A stretch of 64,000 nucleotides of DNA from Rhodoferax sp. (GCA_008015235.1 SSFF01000011.1:62001-126000), one strand, 5' to 3'. Counted from the stretch's first letter, positions 44,680-53,983 are shown. The notes: generated by a model from the letters alone, not told the origin. Numbers and translations: made by a program.

Positions 44680-45861
44680 ATGGTTGCAACCCGCCTCATT
44701 CATCTTCGCAGCGTGCGCATGGGCCTGCTGGCTTGCAGCGTGCTGCTGGCGGCCGCGTGGGGCCTGGTGCGCCAGCCTGCATTGCCCGATGCCGTGGCGC
44801 GCATGCCGATGACCACCTTGGCTGGCGGGGCGCCGGTGCAGGTCGGGCAGTTGCAGCGTGTCGACCAGGGCGATGTCCCCAACCCGGCGGGTGCGAAAGC
44901 CGGGCACGCAGCAACCCTGGTGGAAATGGCCCCCGAGAGCCCGGCCTTGCTGAGCCTGTTCTGGTTTTCCGGGGAGCGCGAAAGCGGACCGCAGGTTGAG
45001 ATCGTGGCTTCGCAGTGGCTGCGCTCCACCCAGGCCTGGACGCCTCCGCGCACGGTGCTCAATCGCCACCAGCTAGGGAGCCAGCTGGGCCATGGCGTGC
45101 GCCGACTGGGCAATCCGGTGGCCTGGCGCGACGGACACAACCGCCTGCACCTGTATGTGGTGGCGACTGGATGGGGCGGCTGGGCTGCCAGCCGGGTGCT
45201 GCATGTGCGCCAGAAGGGCGATGCGCAGGATCTGGAACACCTGGCGTTCGAACCGGTGCGCACCTTGCCCCTGTCCTGGCTGTGGAACACCAGCTTTCTG
45301 GTGCGCAATGCCCCTTTGGACCTGAGCGATGGTGGCATGGCGCTGCCGGTGCATTTCGAGCTGGGGGCCAAGATTCCGGCCTGGGTGCAGGTCGATGCTG
45401 CGGGCGAATTTGCCGGTTGGCACCGCGTGTCACGTCGCGACCATGTGCTGCAGCCCAGCTTGCTGCCACTGGGGCCGCAGCATTGGCTGGCTTTGCTGCG
45501 CGACGAAAGTCCCATGGGACGCATTGCCGTGGCGCAGACCGTGGACGGAGGACGCCACTGGTCCGACTTGCCAGCACTGCCCCTGCCCAATCCGGATGCT
45601 TCGGTGGCCACGCTGGCACTGGCGCCCGGCGAGTTGGCCCTGGCATACAACCCGATTCGCAGTGGACGCGAGCGCCTGGACCTGGCCCGCAGCCACGATG
45701 GTTTGAACTGGACGCTGCAGGTGGTGGCACGCCAGGGCCAGGGGGAAGACGAGTATTCCTATCCCGCCATGCTGTGGGCCGATGGAAGCCTGTGGCTGGC
45801 CTATACCGTGGACCGTGCGCGGCTGGCCTGGCAGCGATTCGCACCGGTGGATCGACCATGA
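44680..45861 (+). CDS. Exo-alpha-sialidase-fold (BNR repeat) exported protein
   Basis: A 393-residue protein with an N-terminal membrane anchor or signal (about 14-31) and a beta-propeller-like body. Asp-box type motifs are TVDGGRHWSDLP and SHDGLNWTLQ. The family is annotated as exo-alpha-sialidase or neuraminidase, but arginines of a true sialidase triad cannot be confirmed by eye, so the activity is open. It is followed after 28 bases by a membrane protein gene, probably its partner. Confidence 0.75.
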   Translation: MVATRLIHLRSVRMGLLACSVLLAAAWGLVRQPALPDAVARMPMTTLAGGAPVQVGQLQRVDQGDVPNPAGAKAGHAATLVEMAPESPALLSLFWFSGERESGPQVEIVASQWLRSTQAWTPPRTVLNRHQLGSQLGHGVRRLGNPVAWRDGHNRLHLYVVATGWGGWAASRVLHVRQKGDAQDLEHLAFEPVRTLPLSWLWNTSFLVRNAPLDLSDGGMALPVHFELGAKIPAWVQVDAAGEFAGWHRVSRRDHVLQPSLLPLGPQHWLALLRDESPMGRIAVAQTVDGGRHWSDLPALPLPNPDASVATLALAPGELALAYNPIRSGRERLDLARSHDGLNWTLQVVARQGQGEDEYSYPAMLWADGSLWLAYTVDRARLAWQRFAPVDRP

Positions 45862-45889
45862 GCATCTGCCGTATGGAGGTTCCACAGTG

Positions 45890-46594
45890 ATGGCCGTGTC
45901 GGAGTTCTGGGGGCAACTGCTGCAGGTGCAGACCGCCGCCTTGCCGTCCGTCTGGGGTGCAGCGGTCTGGCTGCGCTTGGGCTGGGCCCTGGTGCTGGCA
46001 GCGCTGGTGGCGACTCTGCTGGCGTGGTGGGGGCAAAGCCGTGGGCGTACCGATACCACCGGACGGGCCTGGACCCGGGGGCTGGTGGCTGTTGTGCTGC
46101 TGTGGTGTGCCGTGCCTGGGGAGGCTTCCCCCCCTTTCTGGCTGGGACTGGCTTTCCAGGCCCCCAGCCTGTCCTTGGGCTTGCTTGGCATGCTGGTGCT
46201 GGTGCAGCGCTGCGCGCCACCGGGGCCGTGGGCGCAGGGGGCGGCGGATACGCTGGCACAGATGAAGTCCTGGGCTGGGTTGGCCGTTGTGCTGGGCTGG
46301 GTGCTGCTGCTGGACACGTTTGCCATCTGGCCTATGGCGTTGTACCCGCTGGGCTTTGGCGTGGCAGCCTGGGTTGCCTTGCTGGCGGTCGTGGGCCTGC
46401 CCTGGGCCTGGCGCGCAGGGGCCTGGCGGACCCATGCCGCGGCAGGCGGCTGGGGGCTGGTGCTGCTCGGCTTCGCGCGGCTGCGTCTACCCAGCGGCAA
46501 TGTATGGGACGCTGTGCTGGACCCCTGGCTCTGGGTTGTCGCGCACCTGGTCGGCCTCAAGGCTCTTCTTTTTTGCTATAGAAAAAGAAGCTGA
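45890..46594 (+). CDS. Hypothetical polytopic membrane protein
   Basis: A 234-residue, very hydrophobic protein with about six membrane helices and no recognised family. GGAGGT at 45875-45880 serves ATG 45890 or GTG 45887. It is co-oriented with the sialidase-fold gene and probably coupled. Its last residues and stop codon (FCYRKRS, stop 46592-46594) lie within a dispersed repeat, so the native C-terminus may have been replaced by repeat sequence. Confidence 0.7.
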   Translation: MAVSEFWGQLLQVQTAALPSVWGAAVWLRLGWALVLAALVATLLAWWGQSRGRTDTTGRAWTRGLVAVVLLWCAVPGEASPPFWLGLAFQAPSLSLGLLGMLVLVQRCAPPGPWAQGAADTLAQMKSWAGLAVVLGWVLLLDTFAIWPMALYPLGFGVAAWVALLAVVGLPWAWRAGAWRTHAAAGGWGLVLLGFARLRLPSGNVWDAVLDPWLWVVAHLVGLKALLFCYRKRS

Positions 46595-46631
46595 TTACGC
46601 AGTTTTCTTGCGGGCGAGGGCCTGATTTGGC
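46573..46631 (+). repeat. Dispersed 59-bp repeat, copy 9 (3' end of membrane protein gene)
   Basis: TTGCTAT, 7 bases, GAAGCT, 5 bases, CGCAGT, TTTCTTGCGGGC, 4 bases, GCCTGATTTGGC. Same length as copy 3. A perfect palindrome, GGCCTGAA A TTCAGGCC (46629-46645), follows and contains the stop codon of the convergent kinase gene. Confidence 0.88.
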
Positions 46632-46638
46632 CTGAAAT

Positions 46639-49600
46639 TCAGGCCGTTTCGGTGTGTGCTCCAATGGTGCCGCGGGTGTGCTGCACCAGGGTGTCGAACA
46701 CCTGTGCACGCTGTGTGCAGGCACTGGCATCGCCGTCGCGGGCGGCTTTTTCCAGCTCGGCACAGAGCTGCCCCAATTGCATGGCCCCGACCGACTGGGC
46801 CGATGACTTCAGGGCGTGGGCGGCGGCCCGCACAGCCGGCAGGTCCTGGGCCTGCAGGGCTGCCAGCGTGGCGCCGTGCTGGGTTTGCAGGTTGTCGAGG
46901 AATTTGCCCAGCAGGCGCCGGTGCATGGCAGGGTTCGGGCCGATCAGCCGAGACAGGGCCTGGTTGTCAAACACCGGCAGTGCGGGTGCTGCGGCGGGGG
47001 GCTCGGGCGGCGTAGCTGCAAGCCCGCCAGGCAGCCAGCGTTGCAGCATGGCGCTGAGCTCAGGCAGCCGCAGCGGTTTGCTCAGATAGCCGTCCATGCC
47101 CTGGGCCAGGCAGCGTTCGGCTTCGCCTTGGAGCGCATTGGCGGTGACGGCAATGATGGGCAGGTGGCGTGGACTGCCCTGCTCGCTCTGGCGGATGGCC
47201 TGGGTCAAGGCAAAACCGTCCATGCGCGGCATATGGCAGTCGGTCAGCAGGAGCGCGTATTTGTCCTGCTGCAGCATGTCCCAGGCCATCTGGCCATCGA
47301 CCGCGGCCTCGCAGGCATAGCCGAGCAGGCCCAGCTGCTGGCAGATGACTTCGCGGTTGACCTCGTTGTCTTCGGCCACCAGGATCAAGCGCCCGGCCTG
47401 GTGCGCAGCCTGCACCGAGGGGGCACTGCCCGGTGCCGACTGCGCACTGGCAGGCACCGTGGCCGCGGCGGCTGCCGCGCTCTGCTGGCTGGGGCTGCAG
47501 GGCTGCATGGGCAGGCGCACTGTGAAGCAGCTGCCGTGTCCGGTTGCGCTTTCCACGGCAATGCTGCCGCCCAGCAGGTGCACGAGCCGGTGCGTGATGG
47601 ACAGCCCCAGACCGGTACCGCCGTAGTGGCGACGGATGCTGGCGTCGGCCTGTGTGAAGGGCTGGAACAGGCGCTCCAGCACCTGCGCGTCCATGCCGAT
47701 GCCGTTGTCGCGGACCTGCAGCTGCCAGTGCGCTTGCGGCGCACCGGGCGGGCTGGCCGTGAGTGCGATGTTGGCGATCGGGTTGCTGGCGGCGGCGAAC
47801 TTGATGGCATTGCTCAGCAGGTTGAAAAGGATTTGCTGCAGGCGGGTGGGGTCGCTCAGCACACAGGCCGGGACCTCGGGGGCGACGTGGACCTGTATCT
47901 GCACCTGTTTGGCGTCGGCCAACTTCTGCAGCGTGGCCACGCTGCCCGCGAGGAGTTCGCGCGGGTTGGTGGGCAGCATCTCCAGGCTCAGCTTGCCGGC
48001 CTCGATCTTGGAGAAGTCCAGGATGTCGTTGAGGATGGCCAGTAGCACCAGCGAGGACTGCTGCACGGTGTCGAGCATGCGTTGCTGTGTGGCGTCCAAG
48101 GGGGTGTGGCGCAGTACATCGACCATGCCAATGACGCCGTTCATCGGGGTGCGGATTTCGTGGCTCATGTTGGCCAGGAAGCTGGACTTGGCACGGTTGG
48201 CCTGGTCGGCCTGGTCGCGGGCCGCCTGCAGTTCGGCGGTGCGCTGGCGAACTTGCTCCTCCAAGTGGTCGCGGTAGTGCTGCAGCTCCTGGGCCAGGGT
48301 TTTCTGCTCGGTGATGTCGTAGTACACGCCGAGCACGCCCTGGATCGTTCCCTGGGCATTGCGCAGGGGCACTTTGGCCGTGCGCGCCCAGATGCGCTGG
48401 TCAGCCCCCACCTGCACCTGCTCCTCGTAAAACGGTTTGGCGACCCCCGACTCGATGACGGAGCGGTCGTCGGCCCGGAACAGTTCGGCCAGGGGAGCCC
48501 AGCCCAGCTGGTAGTCGCTTTTGCCGACGATGTCCTGGGGCGACTGCAAGCCGGCATCGTGGGCAAACAAGGTGGTGCAGCCCAGGTAGTTGAGTTCGTG
48601 GTCTTTCCAGAAGATGCGCACCGGTACCGTGTTGATGAGGTTGTTGAGCAGCTCCACCGAGTGCCGCAACTGTTCCTCCACGCGTTTTTTCTCGCTGATG
48701 TCCTGCACCGTCCCCTGGGTGCGCAGTGGCGTGCCATCGGCGTCGAATTCGCTGACACCGCGTTCATGGACCCACTTGACGCGTCCATCGGCCATGCTCA
48801 GCCGGTGTTCGATTTCGTAGGGTACGCGGTGCTCCAGGCTGCGCGCATAGGCCTGGTCCACCAGTTCGCGGTCGTCGGGGTGGATGGCGTTGAGAAAACC
48901 CTCGTAGCTGGCTGCAAAGCGCGCCGGGTCGATTTCGAAAATGCGGAAGATTTCGGGGCTCCAGTGCAGGGCATTGGTGCGCAGGTCCAGGTTCCAGTGC
49001 CCCAGACCGGCCAGGCGTTGTGCTTCTTCGAGCTGGCGGGTGGTGGTCTGCAAGGCCTGCTCGCTGGCACGCAGCGTGGCATCGCGCTCGTGCTGCACCT
49101 CCAGCAGGGCGTTGAAGCCGGCAATGAGCAGGCCGATTTCGTCTTGCCCCCCCACCGGTAGTGGGGCTGCCTCCAGTCCCGATTCACGCTGGCGTGCCAG
49201 CGCCAGGCTGGCGCGGTGGGCGGGCGCCAGCTGGTGGCGCACCAGCCAGATGTTGAGCACCAGGGCCAGCAAGGCCAAGGCCACGGTGGCGGCAAGGAGC
49301 GCGCGCATCAGGTTGTGGATCGGGGCGAAGGCTTCGGCCTGGGGCAGCAGGGCCATCAAGGTCCAGTCGGCAGAAGGAATTTGCGCACCCGAGGCCAGGC
49401 TGGGCAGGCCTTCGAAGCTGTCGAGCCGCACCTGCCCGGTGCCGCCCTGTACAAAATGGTCGAACGCCGGAGCAACCCCTGGTGCTGGCAGGGCGCGCAA
49501 GGCCTGCTTGGCATCGGTTCCGGCGATGACCATGCGCCATTCGTTGGAGACCAGCAGGTAGCTGCCGGTGGCGCCGTAGGGGGTCGAAAGGATGGGGCTG

Positions 49601-50190
49601 GTGAAGTTGGCACGGGCCAGATCGACCACCCCCACCAGCGTGCCGCTGATTCCGCCATGGGGCTGGCGCAAGGGTACCGCGATGGACACCGTGGGGGTTC
49701 CCAGTGCCTTGCCGATGACCGGCTTGCCCACCTTGGGCTGGCCGGTCTGCAGGGCGTGGACCACATGGTTGCGGTCCCGGTAATTCAAACCGACCCGTTG
49801 GGCGCTGCGGGGGTACGAGGCCACGGCAAGGCCCTGGGCATCGGTGATGAAGGCGCCGCCATTGAACAGGTGCGGCAGGATGGGGTTGGCCTCCAAGGCA
49901 GCTTGCAGCGCCTGGGTCGATCGGCCTTGGAGGGGGGCCAGAACATTGCTGGCCTCGTTCAGGGCCTGGATGCCTTCGCGCAGGCTGTGCTCAATCGCTT
50001 TCGCCTGCAGGTCGACAGTGGCCGATTGCTGGCGGCCCAGTACCTGCTCCAGGTCGGTGGTCAGTCGCTGCTGCACCAGGACATCGAGTGCGACCAGGAC
50101 GCAAACCACCACGCCAAGGGACAGGATGGTCAGGCGGGTTTGCAGCGAGTGCCAGGACAAAAATGGCCGACGGCCAGGGAATGAAGGCAT
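46639..50190 (-). CDS. Hybrid sensor histidine kinase (Cache-PAS-PAS-HisKA-REC-HPt)
   Basis: An 1183-residue membrane kinase: helix 1 (about 22-42), a Cache-type periplasmic sensor (45-290), helix 2 (about 296-318), a HAMP-like linker, PAS 1 (395-510), PAS 2 (525-640), HisKA with H677 (NMSHEIRTPMNG), HATPase (NGIGMD, GTGLGLSI), receiver with D984 (LLTDCHMPRMDG) and a C-terminal HPt with H1125 (HALKSSAQS). A complete phosphorelay in one chain, but without a DNA-binding output. The gene follows the GspE-like gene after 22 bases. Confidence 0.92.
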   Translation of the reverse strand: MPSFPGRRPFLSWHSLQTRLTILSLGVVVCVLVALDVLVQQRLTTDLEQVLGRQQSATVDLQAKAIEHSLREGIQALNEASNVLAPLQGRSTQALQAALEANPILPHLFNGGAFITDAQGLAVASYPRSAQRVGLNYRDRNHVVHALQTGQPKVGKPVIGKALGTPTVSIAVPLRQPHGGISGTLVGVVDLARANFTSPILSTPYGATGSYLLVSNEWRMVIAGTDAKQALRALPAPGVAPAFDHFVQGGTGQVRLDSFEGLPSLASGAQIPSADWTLMALLPQAEAFAPIHNLMRALLAATVALALLALVLNIWLVRHQLAPAHRASLALARQRESGLEAAPLPVGGQDEIGLLIAGFNALLEVQHERDATLRASEQALQTTTRQLEEAQRLAGLGHWNLDLRTNALHWSPEIFRIFEIDPARFAASYEGFLNAIHPDDRELVDQAYARSLEHRVPYEIEHRLSMADGRVKWVHERGVSEFDADGTPLRTQGTVQDISEKKRVEEQLRHSVELLNNLINTVPVRIFWKDHELNYLGCTTLFAHDAGLQSPQDIVGKSDYQLGWAPLAELFRADDRSVIESGVAKPFYEEQVQVGADQRIWARTAKVPLRNAQGTIQGVLGVYYDITEQKTLAQELQHYRDHLEEQVRQRTAELQAARDQADQANRAKSSFLANMSHEIRTPMNGVIGMVDVLRHTPLDATQQRMLDTVQQSSLVLLAILNDILDFSKIEAGKLSLEMLPTNPRELLAGSVATLQKLADAKQVQIQVHVAPEVPACVLSDPTRLQQILFNLLSNAIKFAAASNPIANIALTASPPGAPQAHWQLQVRDNGIGMDAQVLERLFQPFTQADASIRRHYGGTGLGLSITHRLVHLLGGSIAVESATGHGSCFTVRLPMQPCSPSQQSAAAAAATVPASAQSAPGSAPSVQAAHQAGRLILVAEDNEVNREVICQQLGLLGYACEAAVDGQMAWDMLQQDKYALLLTDCHMPRMDGFALTQAIRQSEQGSPRHLPIIAVTANALQGEAERCLAQGMDGYLSKPLRLPELSAMLQRWLPGGLAATPPEPPAAAPALPVFDNQALSRLIGPNPAMHRRLLGKFLDNLQTQHGATLAALQAQDLPAVRAAAHALKSSAQSVGAMQLGQLCAELEKAARDGDASACTQRAQVFDTLVQHTRGTIGAHTETA

Positions 50191-50212
50191 GGGCAGAGAA
50201 CGGAGAGAAGGG

Positions 50213-52123
50213 TTACATGCAGGCGCGGTAGACCTCGGCCAGCGATACAGCGCCAGTGCGCGCCAGCTTGACGCCGTTGTCGGCTAGGCCGGACATGCCG
50301 CTGGCCACCGCGCTCTCGCGGTAGATGTCGGAAGCTACGCCATGGTCAATGCACTGGGCCAAGGCCTTGTCCATGACCATCAGTTCGTAGATCGCTTGAC
50401 GTCCGGAAAAACCGGTGCCATGGCAGTGTTCGCAGCCGGTACCGTGGAAGAAGACTTCGTCGACGGGCACCCGCAGGTTGGCGCGCATGAGTGCGTCCAC
50501 GGGCTCCGGTGCGCGGCAGTGCGGGCAGTTGGTGCGCACCAGGCGCTGGGCCAGCACGCCGATCACGGCCGAGCGGATCAGGTAGGGCTCTACGCCCATC
50601 TCGATCAGGCGCACCAGGGCGCTGGGCGCGTCGTTGGTGTGCAGGGTACTGAACACCAGGTGGCCGGTGAGGGCGCTTTCCACCGCAATCTTGGCGGTCT
50701 CGAAGTCGCGCATTTCACCGATGAGGATGACGTCCGGGTCGTGGCGCAGGATGTGGCGCAGGGCCTTGGGAAAGGTGAACTGGATGACCGGGTTGACCTG
50801 GATCTGGATGATGTTTTCCAGCTCGTACTCGATCGGGTCTTCCACGGTGATGATGTTGACGTTCTGGCGCACCACTTCCTGCAGGGCCGCGTACAGCGTG
50901 GTGGTCTTGCCCGAGCCGGTGGGGCCGGTGACCAGCACAATGCCCATGCTGCGGCGCAACAGGTCGCGCAGCTGGTCCAGGTCGTGGGGCTCGAAGCCGA
51001 TGGCGTCGAGGTTGCGCATGTCGGCAGTGCGGGCCAGCACACGGATGACCACGCTTTCGCCGAACTGAGATGGGATGATGGAAATGCGCAGGTCGACATC
51101 GGCCTGGCCGCCGCTGTAGCGTATGCGGCCATCCTGGGGCAGGCGGTGCTCCGAGCTGTTCATGCTGGCCAGGATCTTGATCCGGCCCACCACCGGCGGC
51201 AGCAGGGCGCGGCGCATGGTGCGGGCCGTCACGAGTGTGCCATTGATGCGGTACAGCACTTCAAACAGGCGCGGGCCCGGGCGGAAATGGATGTCCGAAG
51301 CCTTGCGGCTGATGGCTTCGGAGAGGATGTTGTTGACCAGGCGCACGATCGGGGCCTGGCGCGCCAAGACCTCCGCCTCGTTCCACAGGCGTTGTTCGTC
51401 TTCCGAGCTTCCGGCTTCAATTTCGCTGATGGCCAGGGACTCCAGTTCGGTGGACTCGTTTTGCCCACCGTAGCAGCGTGCAATGGCGGTGTGGATGGCT
51501 TCGGTACCGGCCAGGACCGCCATGACCCGGCATTGCGTGACGAAGCGCAGGATGTTCTGTGCATCGGTGCTCAGCGGCCCCCCCAGCGCGACCAGCAGCA
51601 GGTCGGACTCCCGCAGCAGCGGCAGGACCTGCAGCCGTTGGGCCATTTCCGGTCCCAGGACATCGAGGGCGGCAGTCTGGGGCTGCATTTCACCGAGATC
51701 GACCACCGGGACGTGGGCCAGCACACCGGCAATGCGTACTGCCTTGTCCATGTCGCAGACCTGTGCCGGGTCGCTGCTGTGGTGCAGCACCAGGCGTGCG
51801 GCCAGTTCGGTGGGGTCGTCCTGGGGGTGCTGTACGCGGGTTTCAAAGGCGGTGCGTACGCACTCGGGGCCGCCGACCTTGTCCAAGGCATTGCAGCTCT
51901 CCACCGGCATGACATGGTAGTCGCCATGCTGCAGCAGCTCGCGCAGTGCCTCCAGGGTGGTTGGGCAGTGCTTGGTCGCACCGTCCGCGGGGCTGTCGCC
52001 GTAGGGTTGCAGCGGTGCCGGCTCGGTATCGTGCACCGGCCAGACGCGTGCGGCCAGCGGCGCTGCCGAGAAGTCGCCGCTGAGCAGGGGGTCGAAGTCT
52101 TGGTCGTGCGGATAGTGGCTCAT
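50213..52123 (-). CDS. GspE/PilB-family secretion ATPase (orphan)
   Basis: A 636-residue type II/IV secretion ATPase. An N-terminal T2SSE_N/MshEN-type domain is followed by the ATPase: Walker A GPTGSGKTT at 400-408, EDPIEYELE, LIGEMRDFETAKIA, STLHTND, and a zinc-binding CPHC/CEHC pair. No pilin, inner-membrane platform or secretin gene is adjacent, so it may serve a pilus or secretion machine encoded elsewhere. A start at 52150 is also possible; neither has a clear ribosome site. An FNR box lies just upstream. Confidence 0.88.
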   Translation of the reverse strand: MSHYPHDQDFDPLLSGDFSAAPLAARVWPVHDTEPAPLQPYGDSPADGATKHCPTTLEALRELLQHGDYHVMPVESCNALDKVGGPECVRTAFETRVQHPQDDPTELAARLVLHHSSDPAQVCDMDKAVRIAGVLAHVPVVDLGEMQPQTAALDVLGPEMAQRLQVLPLLRESDLLLVALGGPLSTDAQNILRFVTQCRVMAVLAGTEAIHTAIARCYGGQNESTELESLAISEIEAGSSEDEQRLWNEAEVLARQAPIVRLVNNILSEAISRKASDIHFRPGPRLFEVLYRINGTLVTARTMRRALLPPVVGRIKILASMNSSEHRLPQDGRIRYSGGQADVDLRISIIPSQFGESVVIRVLARTADMRNLDAIGFEPHDLDQLRDLLRRSMGIVLVTGPTGSGKTTTLYAALQEVVRQNVNIITVEDPIEYELENIIQIQVNPVIQFTFPKALRHILRHDPDVILIGEMRDFETAKIAVESALTGHLVFSTLHTNDAPSALVRLIEMGVEPYLIRSAVIGVLAQRLVRTNCPHCRAPEPVDALMRANLRVPVDEVFFHGTGCEHCHGTGFSGRQAIYELMVMDKALAQCIDHGVASDIYRESAVASGMSGLADNGVKLARTGAVSLAEVYRACM

Positions 52124-52176
52124 GGTACGTGCAGGAGTATGCACCTGCATGTTCGCACCATGTGGCCGCGCATTAC

Positions 52177-52190
52177 TTGATATGCATCAA
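52177..52190 (-). promoter_or_regulatory. FNR/DNR-type box upstream of the GspE-like ATPase
   Basis: TTGAT ATGC ATCAA, a perfect consensus box centred 61 bases before the ATG at 52123. A class II FNR site (centred at -41.5) would put the start of transcription near 52142, leaving a short leader. It overlaps the stop codon of the upstream glycosyltransferase. Confidence 0.65.
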
Positions 52191-53971
52191 GGCCGCTTGG
52201 GAAGCAGCAGCCATTCCTGGCGGAACAACCACTGCTGCGGATACCAGAGGTTGTCCAGGGTCACTTCACCGGTCTTGTGCCGGCTTTTTACATGCCAGCG
52301 GGTGGCCAGCACCTGGCAGCCCGGAGCGCAGCTGGGCTGTGCTTGTTCCAGATCGTCCTGCAGCCATACCACGGCATCGAACTCCTGCAGCAGCCGCTGC
52401 AGACGTTCACCGGGGGGGGTGTCCGGGTACAGGGCGCCGGTGTTGCGGCCTTCAGCGTCGTACGGTGTGATGCGCGCGTGGTCGATGCGGAAATGGAAAC
52501 GCTCGTACTGGCCAGTGAATCCGTTGGGTACCGCCACCTGCTTGTCCCGCAGGCGGGCTTGGATCTCCGGTCCCCATTCGGTGCCCGGTGGGGACAGCGG
52601 GGCGACCATGGCGCTAAAGCAGGCGTAGGTCAGCGCAGTGACCAGCAGGGCCATGGGGCGCAGCCAGTGTCTCAGGAAAAAAGCAGCGGCAGCTAGCGTC
52701 AGACCTGCGCAGGCAGCTATGGAAACTGTAGCTACTTCGAAGGGGCTGGAGATGTCCATTTCACCCATGACCCAGCCGATGCGACCCAGCATCACGAGTG
52801 CCGGGGCCAGCACCAGCAAGGTCAGTGCATGCCAGATGCGCGGGATGCGCTCCCAAGCCAAAGCCATGGCAATGGCCAGTGCCGGCATGGCCGGAATGAG
52901 GTAGCGCTCTGAGCGCTGGCTGGGAATGGTGAACACCACCAGCCAGACCAACAGCCACGCCAGCAGGACCTTGTACGGTACCGGCAGGCCGCGCAGGGGG
53001 CTGCGCTGGCGCAGTTGCCACAGCGCCCACAGGCAGAACCCTCCAACCACCAGGGCCAGCAAGCCGCCATTGGCCGGGTAGGCAAAGAGCTGGGTCCACA
53101 TCGGGTAGGCGCCATGGAGCGCGGCCTGCCAGTAGCCCTGGCCGCTGGACATTTTCCCTGCGTTCTCGGCGACGATGAATTCCTGCCACACGGCGGCCGG
53201 GTCCGGGTCGAGCACAAACCACAGAGCGAAGATGCCCACGCCCAGTAGGGTGCTCCAGGCCAGCTGCAGGCTGGTGCGCCACAGCAGCGGCCAGGTGATG
53301 CGCGGCGCTGTCAGCAGCCAGGCGGCCCAGACGCTGGCAGCGGCCGGGACCACCAGCGCGAACGACTTGTAGGCTGCACCCAAGCCCATGGCCAGGCCCA
53401 TCAGGGTGGCGGCCAGCCAGGAAAGCTGCTGCTGGTCAGCCGGACGCAGCCGTTGCCACAGCACCCACCACATGGGCAGGGCAAGCCAGAAGGTCTCGGG
53501 TGCCGAGGTCAGGTAGGCACGTCCGTAGCGGAAGGTGGAGAAGAACAGCAGGTACAGGCTGGCGGCGATGCAGGCGGTGCGCAGCTTCTGCGCGGCGTTG
53601 GACTGCAGGCGGTGGGCGAAGAAGGCCAGCAGGCCTGCCGTGGCGAAGGTGTAGAGCACGCTGGGAAGGCGCAGCGCGAACAGGCTCCAGTGCTGCCCCC
53701 AGCCCCCGGCCACCATGGCCTGCCAGATCAGCAGGGGCGGCTTGGTGTTGCGCGTGCCCACCAGTTCGGACTGCAGGGGCAGCCAGTGGCCGCTCTCGGC
53801 CGTCATGCGGGCGATGTGGATATAGACCATCTCGTCGCCATTGGTCGGGGCATAGGGGCTGCCCAGTCCATAGAGATAGAGTGCAGTTGCTATGAAAACA
53901 AGAGCTATCCAGGCAGTGTCGGTGCGGGCGACGTGCCCAAAAGGCTTCAAACTGGAAGGCATGGCGGGCAC
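52187..53971 (-). CDS. ArnT/PMT-like membrane glycosyltransferase (GT-C fold)
   Basis: A 594-residue protein with about 12 membrane helices and a C-terminal periplasmic domain. The first loop holds the acidic pair TNGDEMVYI used for catalysis by GT83/PMT enzymes, and TRNTKPPLLIW is a family motif. Enzymes of this type transfer sugars from polyprenyl carriers to lipid A or proteins. Two membrane helices are repeat-derived: residues 9-29 (copy 11) and 413-432 (copy 10). It is the last gene of the GT9-GtrA-ArnT-like operon. An alternative ATG is at 53962. Confidence 0.85.
   Translation of the reverse strand: MPAMPSSLKPFGHVARTDTAWIALVFIATALYLYGLGSPYAPTNGDEMVYIHIARMTAESGHWLPLQSELVGTRNTKPPLLIWQAMVAGGWGQHWSLFALRLPSVLYTFATAGLLAFFAHRLQSNAAQKLRTACIAASLYLLFFSTFRYGRAYLTSAPETFWLALPMWWVLWQRLRPADQQQLSWLAATLMGLAMGLGAAYKSFALVVPAAASVWAAWLLTAPRITWPLLWRTSLQLAWSTLLGVGIFALWFVLDPDPAAVWQEFIVAENAGKMSSGQGYWQAALHGAYPMWTQLFAYPANGGLLALVVGGFCLWALWQLRQRSPLRGLPVPYKVLLAWLLVWLVVFTIPSQRSERYLIPAMPALAIAMALAWERIPRIWHALTLLVLAPALVMLGRIGWVMGEMDISSPFEVATVSIAACAGLTLAAAAFFLRHWLRPMALLVTALTYACFSAMVAPLSPPGTEWGPEIQARLRDKQVAVPNGFTGQYERFHFRIDHARITPYDAEGRNTGALYPDTPPGERLQRLLQEFDAVVWLQDDLEQAQPSCAPGCQVLATRWHVKSRHKTGEVTLDNLWYPQQWLFRQEWLLLPKRP
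52676..52734 (-). repeat. Dispersed 59-bp repeat, copy 10 (inside glycosyltransferase gene)
   Basis: On the minus strand: TAGCTAC, 7 bases, ATAGCT, 5 bases, CGCAGG, TCTGACGCTAGC, 4 bases, GCTGCTTTTTTCC. Read in the gene it gives SIAACAGLTLAAAAFF, much like the peptide from copy 6 in SCO. Confidence 0.7.
53887..53945 (+). repeat. Dispersed 59-bp repeat, copy 11 (5' end of glycosyltransferase gene)
   Basis: TTGCTAT, 7 bases, AGAGCT, 5 bases, GGCAGT, GTCGGTGCGGGC, 5 bases, GCCCAAAAGGC. Exactly 59 bases. The antisense reading forms the first membrane helix of the enzyme. Confidence 0.85.
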
Positions 53972-53983
53972 TGGTCGCGTGGC

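Noticed and set aside
45858..45890. Ten-codon frame between the sialidase-fold gene and the membrane protein gene
   Set aside because: Too short and overlapping; GGAGGT there fits the membrane protein start at 45887/45890.
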